From the IMG/VR virus record IMGVR_UViG_3300035665_000169, positions 1 to 31,819 of that record: a DNA stretch of 31,819 nt, one strand, 5' to 3'. Source of the stretch: a virus. The position numbers and the translations under genes were made by a program. Shown here piece by piece: positions 22,707 through 30,960 of the stretch. The first letter of the stretch is position 1. Each line of letters starts with the position of its first letter. Under the pieces are notes generated by a model that searched no databases, had not been told where the DNA came from, and saw nothing but the letters and a program-made list of their open reading frames with translations.

Positions 22707-22728
22707 TCCGCCACCAGGCGGATTTTTT
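22707..22728 (+). terminator. Intrinsic terminator before the sheath gene
   Basis: TCCGCC (22707-22712), ACCA loop, GGCGGA (22717-22722), then six T. The stem is short but perfect and the T run is directly attached. It lies 17 nt before the ATG of the sheath gene, inside the late operon. It may reduce readthrough or be overridden by a late antiterminator. Confidence 0.7.
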
Positions 22729-22745
22729 GTTTCTGGAGTCCTGAT

Positions 22746-23948
22746 ATGCCTGACCATTTCCTACACGGGGTCGAGGTCGTTGAAATCGACAACGGCCCGC
22801 GCCCGATTCGTACCGTCCGATCCTCGGTGATTGGGCTCATCGGCACCGCCCCCCTGGCCGATGAGCACAGCTTTCCTTTGAACACCCCGGTGCTGATTGC
22901 CGGTTCTCGCCTCGAAGCGGCCAAGCTCGGCAGTACCGGCACGCTGCCGATGGCCATCGATGGCATCTTCGATCAGGCTGGCGCCCTGGTCGTGGTGATC
23001 CGGGTCGCTGTTGGCCAGACCGAGGCCGAAACCCTGACGAACTTGATCGGCGGGGTCGATACCACGACCGGTCAGTACCTGGGCTTGCAGGCCCTGCTGG
23101 CGGCTCAGTCGGTGGCCAAGGTGACGCCGCGCATCCTGATCGCACCGGGCTTCACGCACCAGCGGCCTATTGATCCAGACTACCCGGATGACAGTACCCG
23201 TCAATTGGCGAATCCTGTGGTGGCGGAGCTGCTCGGCATTGCCGAGCGCCTGCGCGCGGTGATCATCGCCGATGGCCCGAACACCCTTGACGCCGCCGCC
23301 ATCGACTACCGCGAGGACTGGGGCAGCGCCCGCGTCTATGTGGTCGATCCCCACGTCAAGGTGATGAAGAACGGCGTGGTGGTGACCGAGCCGGTGTCTG
23401 CCCGCATCGCCGGGCTGATTGCCAAGATTGATAACGACCGGGGTTTCTGGTGGTCGCCGTCGAACAACGTCATCAACGGCATTGTCGGCAGCCACCGTCC
23501 GGTGGACTTCGCGCTGGGCGACCCGAATGCGCGTGCCAACCTGCTCAACGAGAACGAGGTGGCCACCATCATTCAGGAGGATGGCTATCGGCTGTGGGGC
23601 AACCGCACCTGCTCCAGTGATCCGAAGTGGGCCTTCCTCAGTGTTCGGCGCACCGCCGACATGATCAACGAGTCGCTCTTGCGCGCCCACCTCTGGGCGG
23701 TGGATCGCAACATCACCAGGACTTATGTTGCCGAAGTGAGCGAAGGCGTGAACGCCTACCTGCGGCAGTTGAAAGCCCAGGGCGCCATCCTTGGCGGTAA
23801 GTGCTGGGCTGACCCGGACCTCAACACGCCGCAGTCCATTCAGGACGGCAAGATTTACTTCAATTTTGACTTCACCCCGCCATATCCGGCCGAGCACATC
23901 ATCTTCCGCTCGCACCTGGTGGATGACTATTTGCAAGAAGTGCTTTAA
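22746..23948 (+). CDS. FI: Tail sheath protein, P2 gpFI-like
   Basis: A 400-aa protein (P2 FI is 396). Conserved blocks: the N-terminal FLHGVEVVEIDNGPRPIRTV and VIGLIGTAP, the PRILIAPGF strand, DPHVKVMKNG, GFWWSPSNNVINGIVGSHRPVDF, YRLWGNRTCSSDPKWAFLSVRRTADMI, and the terminal INFDFTPPYPAEHI-like end. It polymerises around the tube and contracts on infection. Its SD is TGGAG. It begins the tail-shaft module, which here follows the fibres. Confidence 0.96.
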   Translation: MPDHFLHGVEVVEIDNGPRPIRTVRSSVIGLIGTAPLADEHSFPLNTPVLIAGSRLEAAKLGSTGTLPMAIDGIFDQAGALVVVIRVAVGQTEAETLTNLIGGVDTTTGQYLGLQALLAAQSVAKVTPRILIAPGFTHQRPIDPDYPDDSTRQLANPVVAELLGIAERLRAVIIADGPNTLDAAAIDYREDWGSARVYVVDPHVKVMKNGVVVTEPVSARIAGLIAKIDNDRGFWWSPSNNVINGIVGSHRPVDFALGDPNARANLLNENEVATIIQEDGYRLWGNRTCSSDPKWAFLSVRRTADMINESLLRAHLWAVDRNITRTYVAEVSEGVNAYLRQLKAQGAILGGKCWADPDLNTPQSIQDGKIYFNFDFTPPYPAEHIIFRSHLVDDYLQEVL

Positions 23949-23960
23949 GGAGATTGCGTC

Positions 23961-24473
23961 ATGGCCATTGAACTACCCCGTGTCCTCAAAAACATGAATC
24001 TCTTCGTCGACGGTCGCGGCTACGCGGGCCGGATCGATGAGATTCAACTGCCCAAACTGACGCTGAAGACCGAGGAGCACCGTGCCGGCGGCATGGATCT
24101 GCCGGTGGAAATCGACCTCGGCATGGAAAAGCTCGAAGCCCAGCTGACCATCTCCGACTACGACCCGGCGGTGTTCAAGCTCTTCGGCTTGTTGGATAAC
24201 GCCGCCACCCAGATCACCATCCGGGGCGCCATTCAGGCGCAGGGGGTGGAGGCGATACCCGTGGTGATCAACCTGCGCGGCGGCTGGAAGGAGCTAGATG
24301 CCGGCACCTGGAAGCCGGGTGACAAGAGCACGCTCAACGTGCAAGTGGCAGCGAGCTACTACAAGCTCAGCATTGATGAGGAAGAGCTGATCGAGATTGA
24401 TGCCATCAACCTGGTACGCAAGGTGGGAGGCGAGGATCAGATGGAGGCCATTCGCGCGGCCATCGGTTTGTGA
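23961..24473 (+). CDS. FII: Tail tube protein, P2 gpFII-like
   Basis: A 170-aa protein (P2 FII is 172). The family pattern is clear: ELPRVLKNMNLFVDGRGYAG, then LPKLTLKTEEHRAGGMDLPVEIDLGMEKLEAQ, LRGGWKELDAGTWKPGDKSTLN and the terminal YYKLSIDEEELIEIDAINLV. It forms the hexameric inner tube through which DNA passes. It follows the sheath by 12 nt, with AAGGAG as its SD. Confidence 0.96.
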   Translation: MAIELPRVLKNMNLFVDGRGYAGRIDEIQLPKLTLKTEEHRAGGMDLPVEIDLGMEKLEAQLTISDYDPAVFKLFGLLDNAATQITIRGAIQAQGVEAIPVVINLRGGWKELDAGTWKPGDKSTLNVQVAASYYKLSIDEEELIEIDAINLVRKVGGEDQMEAIRAAIGL

Positions 24474-24492
24474 TGACAACCAGGAAAACACT

Positions 24493-24744
24493 ATGACAAG
24501 CTCTACCGAACGCATTTCCCTGTCTTTCCCCATCGAGCACGACGGCGTCCCAATTGCCGAGATTGCCCTGCGCCGGCCTACCGTGGGCGACCACCTGGCC
24601 GCACAGAAGGCGGCCGGCACCGATGCCGAACGCGAGATTCGACTGATCGCCAATCTGACTGAGTTGCCGCCCGCCGCCATCCACCGGCTGGACATGAAGG
24701 ACTACGCAGCGCTGCAGAAGGTGCTGGGTGGTTTTTTGTCGTAA
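24493..24744 (+). CDS. E: Tail assembly chaperone, P2 gpE-like
   Basis: An 83-aa protein starting at ATG 24493 after AGGAAAA. Sequence: ISLSFPIEHDGVPIAEIALR, RRPTVGDHLAAQK, then a helical C-terminus DMKDYAALQKVLGGFLS. This is the tail assembly chaperone family that coats the tape measure before tube assembly. Its 3' end contains the slippery heptamer TTTTTTG, so a second, longer product is also made (next entries). A frame open from 24397 overlaps the tube gene and is rejected. Confidence 0.9.
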   Translation: MTSSTERISLSFPIEHDGVPIAEIALRRPTVGDHLAAQKAAGTDAEREIRLIANLTELPPAAIHRLDMKDYAALQKVLGGFLS

Positions 24745-24893
24745 ATGCGGGCGAGCTGATGGCGCTGGTCGTCGAGCTCGCCCTCTACACCCATTGGCCT
24801 CGCTGCGAACTCCTTGCCCTTGAAGTGGAGGAGTTGCTCGAGGCCTTGATCGTTGCGCGGCGCTTGTCGGCAGCGCCCGCTGTTGTCCCCTGA
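24493..24893 (+). CDS. E': E+E' frameshifted chaperone (-1 at TTTTTTG)
   Basis: After a -1 shift at 24732-24738 translation continues through GTC GTA AAT to the TGA at 24891-24893, for a product of about 133 aa (P2 E+E' is 142). The added part has the GpE pattern: LMALVVELALYTHWP and then LLALEVEELLEALIVARRL. The E' frame has no good start and SD of its own, apart from an in-frame ATG at 24759, which supports frameshifting. Coordinates here span the zero frame and the -1 frame together. E+E' and E act together on the tape measure. Confidence 0.88.
24732..24738 (+). promoter_or_regulatory. Programmed -1 frameshift site TTTTTTG
   Basis: T TTT TTG lies in the correct phase for -1 slippage (GGT TTT TTG, zero frame) two codons before the E stop TAA (24742-24744). 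The same heptamer is used by P2 in the same gene. No strong stem-loop could be judged by eye downstream. Confidence 0.87.
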
Positions 24894-24911
24894 TGTTTTT
24901 CGAGGTCAACC

Positions 24912-27713
24912 ATGGCCACTCCCCATCCCGTTCAGATCAGCATCGGCGCCACCCTGGCTTCTTCTCTGGGGTCAGCAGTCCGTGGCGCTCAGGCGCAGTT
25001 GAACCAGTTGGGCTCAACCATGGCACAGCTTGGCAACAAGCAATCCGGTATCAAGCAGTTGGAAACCCGGCGTGCCCAGACCAAGGACGCGGCGCTGGCC
25101 ATGCGCGCCGCGCAGCAAAAGGTCAAAGGGCTGGAAGCCGGCATCGCCAGTCAGGGGGGCGACCCGACGGCCAAGCAGGCGCGCGAGCTGGAACGCGCCC
25201 GGGCGCAGGCCGCCAAGGCCGAGGAGTCTTACCGGCGCCAGCGCGGCGCCGTCGATGAACTGAGCGCAGCCCTGGCCAGGGCTGGCGTCAACACCCGCAC
25301 GATGGGCGCGGAATCCGCCAGGCTGGGCAGCCAGCTCGAGCTGCTGCGCACCCGCACCGATGCCTTGAGCCGTGCCAGCCAAGCGCAGGCCAGGAACCTG
25401 GAGAGCCGCAGCGCTTACCGCGCCCAGCTGATGGATGCGGTCGCACTCGGCGGTGCGCTCTACGGCCTGGTTAAACCGGCGGTCGCCTTCGAGTCGGTGA
25501 TGGCTGATGTCAAGAAGGTGGTCAACTTCGACGCGCCGGAGCAGTTCGGCCAGATGAGCAAAGATGTGCTCTTGATGTCCACCCGCATCCCGATGGCGGC
25601 CGAGGGTATCGGGGCGATTGTGGCGGCGGCCGGTCAAGCTGGCATCGCCCGGGAGGAGTTGCTGCGCTTTGCCGAGGACGCCGCCAAGATGGGCGTGGCC
25701 TTTGACCTGTCTGGCCAGCAAGCCGGGGCGGCGATGACCGGCCTGCGCTCCATCTTTGGCCTGACGCAAGATCAGGTCGTATCGACGGGCGATGCTATCA
25801 ACCACCTGTCCAACAGCATGGATGCCAAGGCCGCGGATCTGCTCGACATCGCCAACCGGGCTGGGTCGACTGCCAAGCTGTTCGGCCTGTCTGGTGCGCA
25901 GTTGAATGCGCTGGGGGCCTCCTTCCTCGCGCTCAAGACCAAACCCGAGGTGGCGGCCACCGGCATCAATGCGCTGATGATGAAGCTCGCCACGGCCGAC
26001 AAGCAGAACGAGAAGTTTCAAAAGGGCCTGGAGGATATCGGACTGTCGGCTGCAGTGATGAAGAAGATGATCGGTCGCGACGCCCAGGGGGCACTGGTGA
26101 CCTTCCTCTCGCAAGTGAAGAAGGCGCCCGACGTGATGGGCACGCTGTCCGATCTCTTCGGCATGGAGTATGCCGACGATATCGCCAAGCTGGTGGGCTC
26201 GCTCGATACCTACAAGAAGGCCGTCGGTCTGGTGGCTGATGAAACGAATTACGCCGGCTCGATGCAAAAGGAGTTTGAGGCTCGCTCGGCGACCACTGCC
26301 AACAACCTGCAGCTTTTGAAGAACCAGATGAATCGGCTGGGCGTGACGGTGGGCAATGCGTTGTTGCCAGCTCTGAACAGTCTGGTCGGTGCGCTGATGA
26401 AGCCCATCGATGGCCTGGCGGGACTGGCCGAGCGCTTTCCCGTCGTGACGCAGGTCATCGTCGGTACTGTCGCGGCGGTGCTGGCCTTGAAGGTCGCCAC
26501 CATTGCCTTGGGTTATTCCTGGACGTTCGTGAAGGGGCCAGTCCTGGCGGCACAGGTGGCGTTCCAGTCGGCACGGGCCGGACTCGCCTTGCTGAGAGTT
26601 GAGGCGGCGGCCACCGGCGCCAGTACCTCACTGCTGTCTGCCGGCTGGGCGCGCATCCAGACCGGCGCGCTCGGCATCATTACGCCAATCCGCACGGCCG
26701 CGATGGCGTTCTGGGCGATGTTGCCGGCCATCGGTGCCACCAGTGCGGCGCTGCTGGCCAACCCGATCACCTGGATCGTGGTTGGCATCGGCGCGGCCAT
26801 GGCGGGTCTGGCGCTGGTGATTCGCAAGTATTGGGACCCGATTGCCGCTTATGTGGGCGGCGTGTTCGAGGGTGTTCGATCAGCGATGCAGCCGGCTATC
26901 ACCAGTCTCTCTACCGCACTGGCGCCGCTGGCCCCAATCGGGCAGGCCGTCGCGTCTGTGTTCGGCTTCATCGCCGAGGCAGTCAGTGGCCTGGTTGGCT
27001 GGGTCGGGCAGTTGCTCGCGCCGGTGATGCTGACGCAGGAGGAGTTCACCTCGCTCTCGGCTTCCGGCCAGTCGTTGGGTGCCGTCATCGGCAGTGTGCT
27101 CTCTGCCGCCTTCACGGCACTGACGTTCCCGATCCGGGCGGTCGGAACGCTGGTGGGCTGGGTGATGGATGGATTCCGATTGCTGGTCTCTTTCTCGCCG
27201 TTGGCGCTGATCAGTGCCGCCTGGCAGCCCGTGGCGGATTTCTTCACAAACCTGTGGTCAGGCATCACTGCCACCGTGGGTCAGGCTATCGACTGGATCG
27301 CCAGCAAGATCGGCTGGGTGATGGAGGCTGGCCGACAGGTCGGCGACTGGTTCGGTTCGCTCATCGGTAACGACAAGCCGGCATCGCCAGGAGCCAGCAC
27401 ACGTCCTGCCACGCTGGGTGCGACAGCGTCTGTGGCCAAGCCGCGCCTGCCAACCTTGCCAGCGGTAGTGGGAGCGCAAGCCGTACCGGCTACCAGCACG
27501 TCAGCCGCAGCGGTAATGGCGGCACGTCCGCTCTCGATGCCAGCCCAGCCGCTCGCGGCACGCGGCAGCACCAGCGTGTCCCTGTCGGCACCGATCACGG
27601 TCAACGTGCCGCCGGGGATGGATGCGCGCGAGATCGCGGCGCTTATCGAGTCGCGCCTCCGCACCCTGATGCGTGAGACCACCCGCAGCCCGGCCGCTGC
27701 CATGTACGACTGA
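24912..27713 (+). CDS. T: Tail tape measure protein, P2 gpT-like
   Basis: A 933-aa protein. Residues ~40-165 are a long coiled coil of Ala, Gln, Glu and Arg. Residues ~195-420 match the TP901-type core: AFESVMADVKKVVNF, STRIPMAAEGIGAIVAAAGQAGI, LSNSMDAKAADLLDIANRAGS and LGASFLALKTKPEVAATGINALM. Hydrophobic segments at about 512-534 and 617-640 probably insert into the inner membrane during DNA entry. The C-terminus is Ala/Pro-rich and ends with an amphipathic helix. Length sets the tail length: at 1.5 angstrom per residue this predicts about 140 nm. It follows the E/E' chaperones, as in P2. Confidence 0.95.
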   Translation: MATPHPVQISIGATLASSLGSAVRGAQAQLNQLGSTMAQLGNKQSGIKQLETRRAQTKDAALAMRAAQQKVKGLEAGIASQGGDPTAKQARELERARAQAAKAEESYRRQRGAVDELSAALARAGVNTRTMGAESARLGSQLELLRTRTDALSRASQAQARNLESRSAYRAQLMDAVALGGALYGLVKPAVAFESVMADVKKVVNFDAPEQFGQMSKDVLLMSTRIPMAAEGIGAIVAAAGQAGIAREELLRFAEDAAKMGVAFDLSGQQAGAAMTGLRSIFGLTQDQVVSTGDAINHLSNSMDAKAADLLDIANRAGSTAKLFGLSGAQLNALGASFLALKTKPEVAATGINALMMKLATADKQNEKFQKGLEDIGLSAAVMKKMIGRDAQGALVTFLSQVKKAPDVMGTLSDLFGMEYADDIAKLVGSLDTYKKAVGLVADETNYAGSMQKEFEARSATTANNLQLLKNQMNRLGVTVGNALLPALNSLVGALMKPIDGLAGLAERFPVVTQVIVGTVAAVLALKVATIALGYSWTFVKGPVLAAQVAFQSARAGLALLRVEAAATGASTSLLSAGWARIQTGALGIITPIRTAAMAFWAMLPAIGATSAALLANPITWIVVGIGAAMAGLALVIRKYWDPIAAYVGGVFEGVRSAMQPAITSLSTALAPLAPIGQAVASVFGFIAEAVSGLVGWVGQLLAPVMLTQEEFTSLSASGQSLGAVIGSVLSAAFTALTFPIRAVGTLVGWVMDGFRLLVSFSPLALISAAWQPVADFFTNLWSGITATVGQAIDWIASKIGWVMEAGRQVGDWFGSLIGNDKPASPGASTRPATLGATASVAKPRLPTLPAVVGAQAVPATSTSAAAVMAARPLSMPAQPLAARGSTSVSLSAPITVNVPPGMDAREIAALIESRLRTLMRETTRSPAAAMYD

Positions 27714-27747
27714 CCGGTTTCACTCCTTTTCATTATCGAGGTGTTCC

Positions 27748-28797
27748 ATGGCTGAACGCGTGATGTTGGGCCTGGGCGAGTTTCGCTTTGAAATCGCCAC
27801 GGCCGCCTACCAGAAGCTCTCCCTGTCGCAGTCCTATCGCTGGCCCGAGCAGGCGCGCATTAACCGCGATCCGGCGCTGCAGTTCGTCGGACGCAATACT
27901 GGCGAGATCGACCTGGACGGCGTGATCTATCCCGGTTTCAAGGGTGGACTTGACCAGGTGGAGGCGATGCGCACGCTGGCCGATACGGCTAAACCGCAGC
28001 AACTGGTGGATGGTCTGGGTCGAGTCTGGGGACTATGGGTGATCACCGAGATTGGTGATAACCGCACGGTGTTTGCCGACGATGGCCAGCCCCGGCGCAT
28101 TGAGTTTCGCGTCAAGCTCAAGGCCTATGGGGAGGATGACAGCGGCCAGGCCAGTATGAAGCAGGTATTGCGGAGCCTCGCCGCCATTGCAGAAGTCACC
28201 GATGTGGCGGCACAGCTCGACACGCTGACCGTGGCCGCATCATCGTTGCCGGAGATCACGCCGACGCTGTCGCCCTCAGCGTTGACCGCTGTCGTGAGCG
28301 CGACGCAAAGCGTGGTCGGTGAAGTCACCCAGACCGTGGCCGGTGTCGCCCGCGAGGTATCGGGAGCGGTCAGTGGCGCACTCTCCAGCCTGCGGGGAAC
28401 GGTGCTGGCGGCGATCCCGCCTTCCGCGCTGCAGGCCGTCCGGGAAGTGGAGTCCGCCATTAGTGATGTGCTTGAGGTGCTGGCAGTTGGGCAGGAACTG
28501 CGTTCGACGGTCGCGGGCATCCAGGCCTTGCCAACGGCACTCAAGCGCGATGTGGCCGGTCTCGATGGTCAATTGCGACTGGCGAGCTACAGCACCGGCT
28601 CGGCCATCCGTGTGCTGCGCGATACCGAACAGACCTTTGCCGCCGTGGCCCGGATCGCTGACGTCGCCGAGGGCCGTATTCGCCAGCAGGTGGCCGACAC
28701 CACCGGTCAGATCGCCAGTGTCGCCGAACGCTTTGGCAGTCTGTGCGACAAGGCTCAGGGCTGCACCGCCAAGGTACTGGAGAAGTTCCATGTCTAA
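27748..28797 (+). CDS. U: Tail protein U, P2 gpU-like with long C-terminal extension
   Basis: ATG 27748 after GAGG; a frame open to 27673 runs inside the tape measure gene. Residues ~1-135 match P2 gpU: LGEFRFEIATAAYQKLSLSQSYRW, FVGRNTGEIDLDGVIYPGFKGG, LVDGLGRVWGLWVITEI, and RRIEFRVKLKAYG. P2 gpU is about 159 aa; this protein has about 210 more residues, helical and rich in Ala, Val, Ser and Thr. The extension is probably structural, near the hub or tube end. It overlaps gpX by 8 nt. Confidence 0.9.
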   Translation: MAERVMLGLGEFRFEIATAAYQKLSLSQSYRWPEQARINRDPALQFVGRNTGEIDLDGVIYPGFKGGLDQVEAMRTLADTAKPQQLVDGLGRVWGLWVITEIGDNRTVFADDGQPRRIEFRVKLKAYGEDDSGQASMKQVLRSLAAIAEVTDVAAQLDTLTVAASSLPEITPTLSPSALTAVVSATQSVVGEVTQTVAGVAREVSGAVSGALSSLRGTVLAAIPPSALQAVREVESAISDVLEVLAVGQELRSTVAGIQALPTALKRDVAGLDGQLRLASYSTGSAIRVLRDTEQTFAAVARIADVAEGRIRQQVADTTGQIASVAERFGSLCDKAQGCTAKVLEKFHV

Positions 28798-29008
28798 ACG
28801 CGCGCTTACCCACTGTATTACCCGCGATGGGGATGTCCTCGACGACCTGTGCTGGCGGCACTACGGACGGGTCGATGTGTTGCCGGCGGTGCTGGAGGCC
28901 AATCCCGATCTCGCGCAACTGCCGCCGGTACTCACGGCCGGGCTGTTGATCCTGCTGCCCGATCTGCCGACGCCGTCTGTTTCCCCGGTGATCCGGCTGT
29001 GGTCATGA
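28790..29008 (+). CDS. X: Tail protein X, P2 gpX-like (LysM-like)
   Basis: A 72-aa protein (P2 X is 67). It shows the gpX pattern: ITRDGDVLDDLCWRHYG, VLPAVLEANPDLAQ, and LTAGLLILLPDLP, a LysM-like fold. It is part of the baseplate hub or the tail tube end. It starts inside the end of gpU. A frame running from 28319 is a shadow of gpU. Confidence 0.93.
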   Translation: MSKRALTHCITRDGDVLDDLCWRHYGRVDVLPAVLEANPDLAQLPPVLTAGLLILLPDLPTPSVSPVIRLWS

Positions 29009-29029
29009 GGAAGTCATAAGGAGGCCACG

Positions 29030-30091
29030 ATGCAACCCATCTTTCGCATCTACGCCGACAGCGTGGAGATCACCGCTGTCGTGCGCGACCGATTGCTTGA
29101 ACTTGTCGTCACCGACGAAGCGGGCATCCAGTCCGACGAGTTGAAACTGACCTTGGACGACCGCCGGCGCGAAGACGGTGCGATTGCCGAACTGCCAAGA
29201 ATCGGCACCTCGCTCACCGTGTCGCTCGGTTACGCCGAGTCCTCGCTGGTCTCGCTGGGCCGCTTTATCGTCGACGAACTGGAGATTCGTGCGCCGCCGG
29301 CGACGCTCACGGTGTCGGCTAAGGCCGCCGATATGGTCGGACCGTTTCGCAGTCCCAAGACCCGATCCTGGGACGAGACCACGCTGGGCAAGATTGTCGA
29401 GAAGATTGCCGGCGAGCACCGCTACACGCCCAAGCTTGATCCCGAACTCGGCCGCATCGCCATTGCGCATCTGGATCAGACCGAAGAAAGCGACATGGCG
29501 CTGCTGACGCGCCTGGCCGGTAAGCACGATGCCGTGGCGAAGCCGGTGGCAGGCTTTCTGGTGCTGGCCAAGCAAGGCGCGGTGAAGAGTGTCACGGGAC
29601 AGGCGCTGCCAACGATCACCCTGAAGGCCTCTGATCTGGCTGAATGGCGCTACCAGCACTCGGCCAGGAAACCCGGTGGCAGCGGCGCAACCCAGGATGC
29701 CAACACCCAGTCGCCACCGGCCACCGCGACTGGTGGCACCAAGGCCTACTGGTGGGACTTCGAAAAAGGCGAACGGCGCGAGGTCACCGCCGGCAAGCCG
29801 CCTTATCAAGAAATCCGCTACGTCCATGCGACCGAGGCGGAGGCCAAGGCGGCAGCGGCGACCAAGAAGAACAAGGGCGAGCGTGGCCAAGGGAGCTTGA
29901 GTTTCTCGCTACCCGGCGATCCACGCCTTGCCGCCGAAGGCCGCCTGCGCATCGATCTGCGCCCCGGCATCCCCGTCAACTGGCGCATCAAGCGCGTCGA
30001 GCACCGGCTCGGTTCCCAGGGCTACACCTGCCAGGTCGAGGCCGAGCGTTTCACCGCCACGCCTGAACCCATCACCGACCACCCACTTTAA
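29030..30091 (+). CDS. D: Baseplate hub protein D, P2 gpD (late control) family
   Basis: A 353-aa protein with a very strong SD (AAGGAGG, 5 nt spacing). P2 gpD is 387. The hub-family pattern is visible: IYADSVEITAVVRDRLLELVVTDEAGIQSDELKLTLDDR, then LGRFIVDELEI, TVSAKAADMVGPFRSPKTRSWDE, LTRLAGKHDAVAKPVAGFLVLAKQG, and later GDPRLAAEGRLRIDLRPGIPVNW. It forms the trimeric hub carrying the spike. In P2 it also had the older name of late gene control protein. It closes the tail module. Confidence 0.95.
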   Translation: MQPIFRIYADSVEITAVVRDRLLELVVTDEAGIQSDELKLTLDDRRREDGAIAELPRIGTSLTVSLGYAESSLVSLGRFIVDELEIRAPPATLTVSAKAADMVGPFRSPKTRSWDETTLGKIVEKIAGEHRYTPKLDPELGRIAIAHLDQTEESDMALLTRLAGKHDAVAKPVAGFLVLAKQGAVKSVTGQALPTITLKASDLAEWRYQHSARKPGGSGATQDANTQSPPATATGGTKAYWWDFEKGERREVTAGKPPYQEIRYVHATEAEAKAAAATKKNKGERGQGSLSFSLPGDPRLAAEGRLRIDLRPGIPVNWRIKRVEHRLGSQGYTCQVEAERFTATPEPITDHPL

Positions 30092-30103
30092 AAGGAGGCC
30101 ACC

Positions 30104-30445
30104 GTGCCAGACAAAGACCCTTCCACTTACGGCCTGATCACCTACCTGTGGGTGATAGGTCTGGCCGCTTGGGGCGGCCTCGTGAATTTCTACCGCAAGG
30201 TGAAATCCGGCGAGACCCGGGCTTTCAACCTGATCGAGTTGATCGGCGAGATCGCCACCTCGGCCTTTGCCGGCCTGATCACCTTCTGGCTGTGCGAAGC
30301 CGCGCAGTTCAACCCGCTGGTCACGGCGGCGCTGGTCGGCATCTCCGGCCACATGGGCAGCCAAGCCATCTACCAACTCGAGCGCTGGGCCCAGGTGCGC
30401 TTCGGCAAATTCGATGCTAACGATTCCAAGGAGAAGCAACCATGA
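30104..30445 (+). CDS. Holin, LydA-like (three membrane segments)
   Basis: GTG start at 30104 after AAGGAGG. A 113-aa protein with hydrophobic segments at about 9-28, 46-65 and 70-90, and a charged C-terminus with KFDANDSKEKQ. The pattern ITYLWVIGLAAWGGLVNFYRKVKSGE, then ISGHMGSQAIYQLE, matches the LydA/holin_3_3 group (P1 LydA is 109 aa). It should form inner-membrane holes that release the endolysin. It overlaps the endolysin start by ATGA (30442-30445). Confidence 0.87.
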   Translation: MPDKDPSTYGLITYLWVIGLAAWGGLVNFYRKVKSGETRAFNLIELIGEIATSAFAGLITFWLCEAAQFNPLVTAALVGISGHMGSQAIYQLERWAQVRFGKFDANDSKEKQP

Positions 30446-30960
30446 GCGATATTGAGCACCTCTTCGACCAGATCATCCGCCGCGAAGGCGGCTATGTGAA
30501 TCACCCTGCTGATCGGGGTGGTCCGACCCAATACGGCATTACGGCGCAGACGCTGGGCGGCTGGCGCAAGCTGGGACGCGCAGCCACCGGCAGTGAAGTG
30601 GCGGCACTCTCCGAGACTGAGGCGCGTGCCATCTACCGTCAGCAGTACATCACGGCGCCCGGGTTCGACAGCATCACGCACCCGGCGCTGCTGGCACTCC
30701 TTGTCGATGCTGGCGTGCATTCCGGGCCGAAGCGCGCGGTGCAGTGGTTGCAGACGGCACTCGGCGTCACCGCCGATGGCGTCATTGGCCCGAAGACCCG
30801 GGCGGCTCTGTCAGTTGCCGAGCAAGGTGTGCTCTACGGCAAGGTACTGGGCCAGCGTCTGCGCCATCTCGGCCGCCTGATCACCGACGATCCGAAGCAG
30901 TCGGCCTTCGCCGCTGGCTGGATGAACCGGATGGCTGAATTCGTGGAGGGCACCGTATGA
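30442..30960 (+). CDS. Endolysin, GH108 muramidase with PG-binding domain
   Basis: A 172-aa protein. The N-terminal GH108 motif is REGGYVNHPADRGGPTQYGIT with catalytic Glu15, Asp24 and Thr29 in place. It has YRQQYI, and DAGVHSGPKRAVQWLQTALGVTADGVIGPKT is the peptidoglycan-binding repeat (PG_binding_3). It cuts the glycan strands of peptidoglycan. There is no signal peptide or membrane segment, so release must rely on the holin. It lies between two holin-like genes and overlaps both (ATGA). Confidence 0.95.
   Translation: MSDIEHLFDQIIRREGGYVNHPADRGGPTQYGITAQTLGGWRKLGRAATGSEVAALSETEARAIYRQQYITAPGFDSITHPALLALLVDAGVHSGPKRAVQWLQTALGVTADGVIGPKTRAALSVAEQGVLYGKVLGQRLRHLGRLITDDPKQSAFAAGWMNRMAEFVEGTV

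Noticed and set aside
25014-26267. Minus-strand 417-codon ORF opposite the tape measure gene
   Set aside because: Antisense of a coiled-coil and TP901-type core; no SD or domain, and composition is that of a shadow frame.
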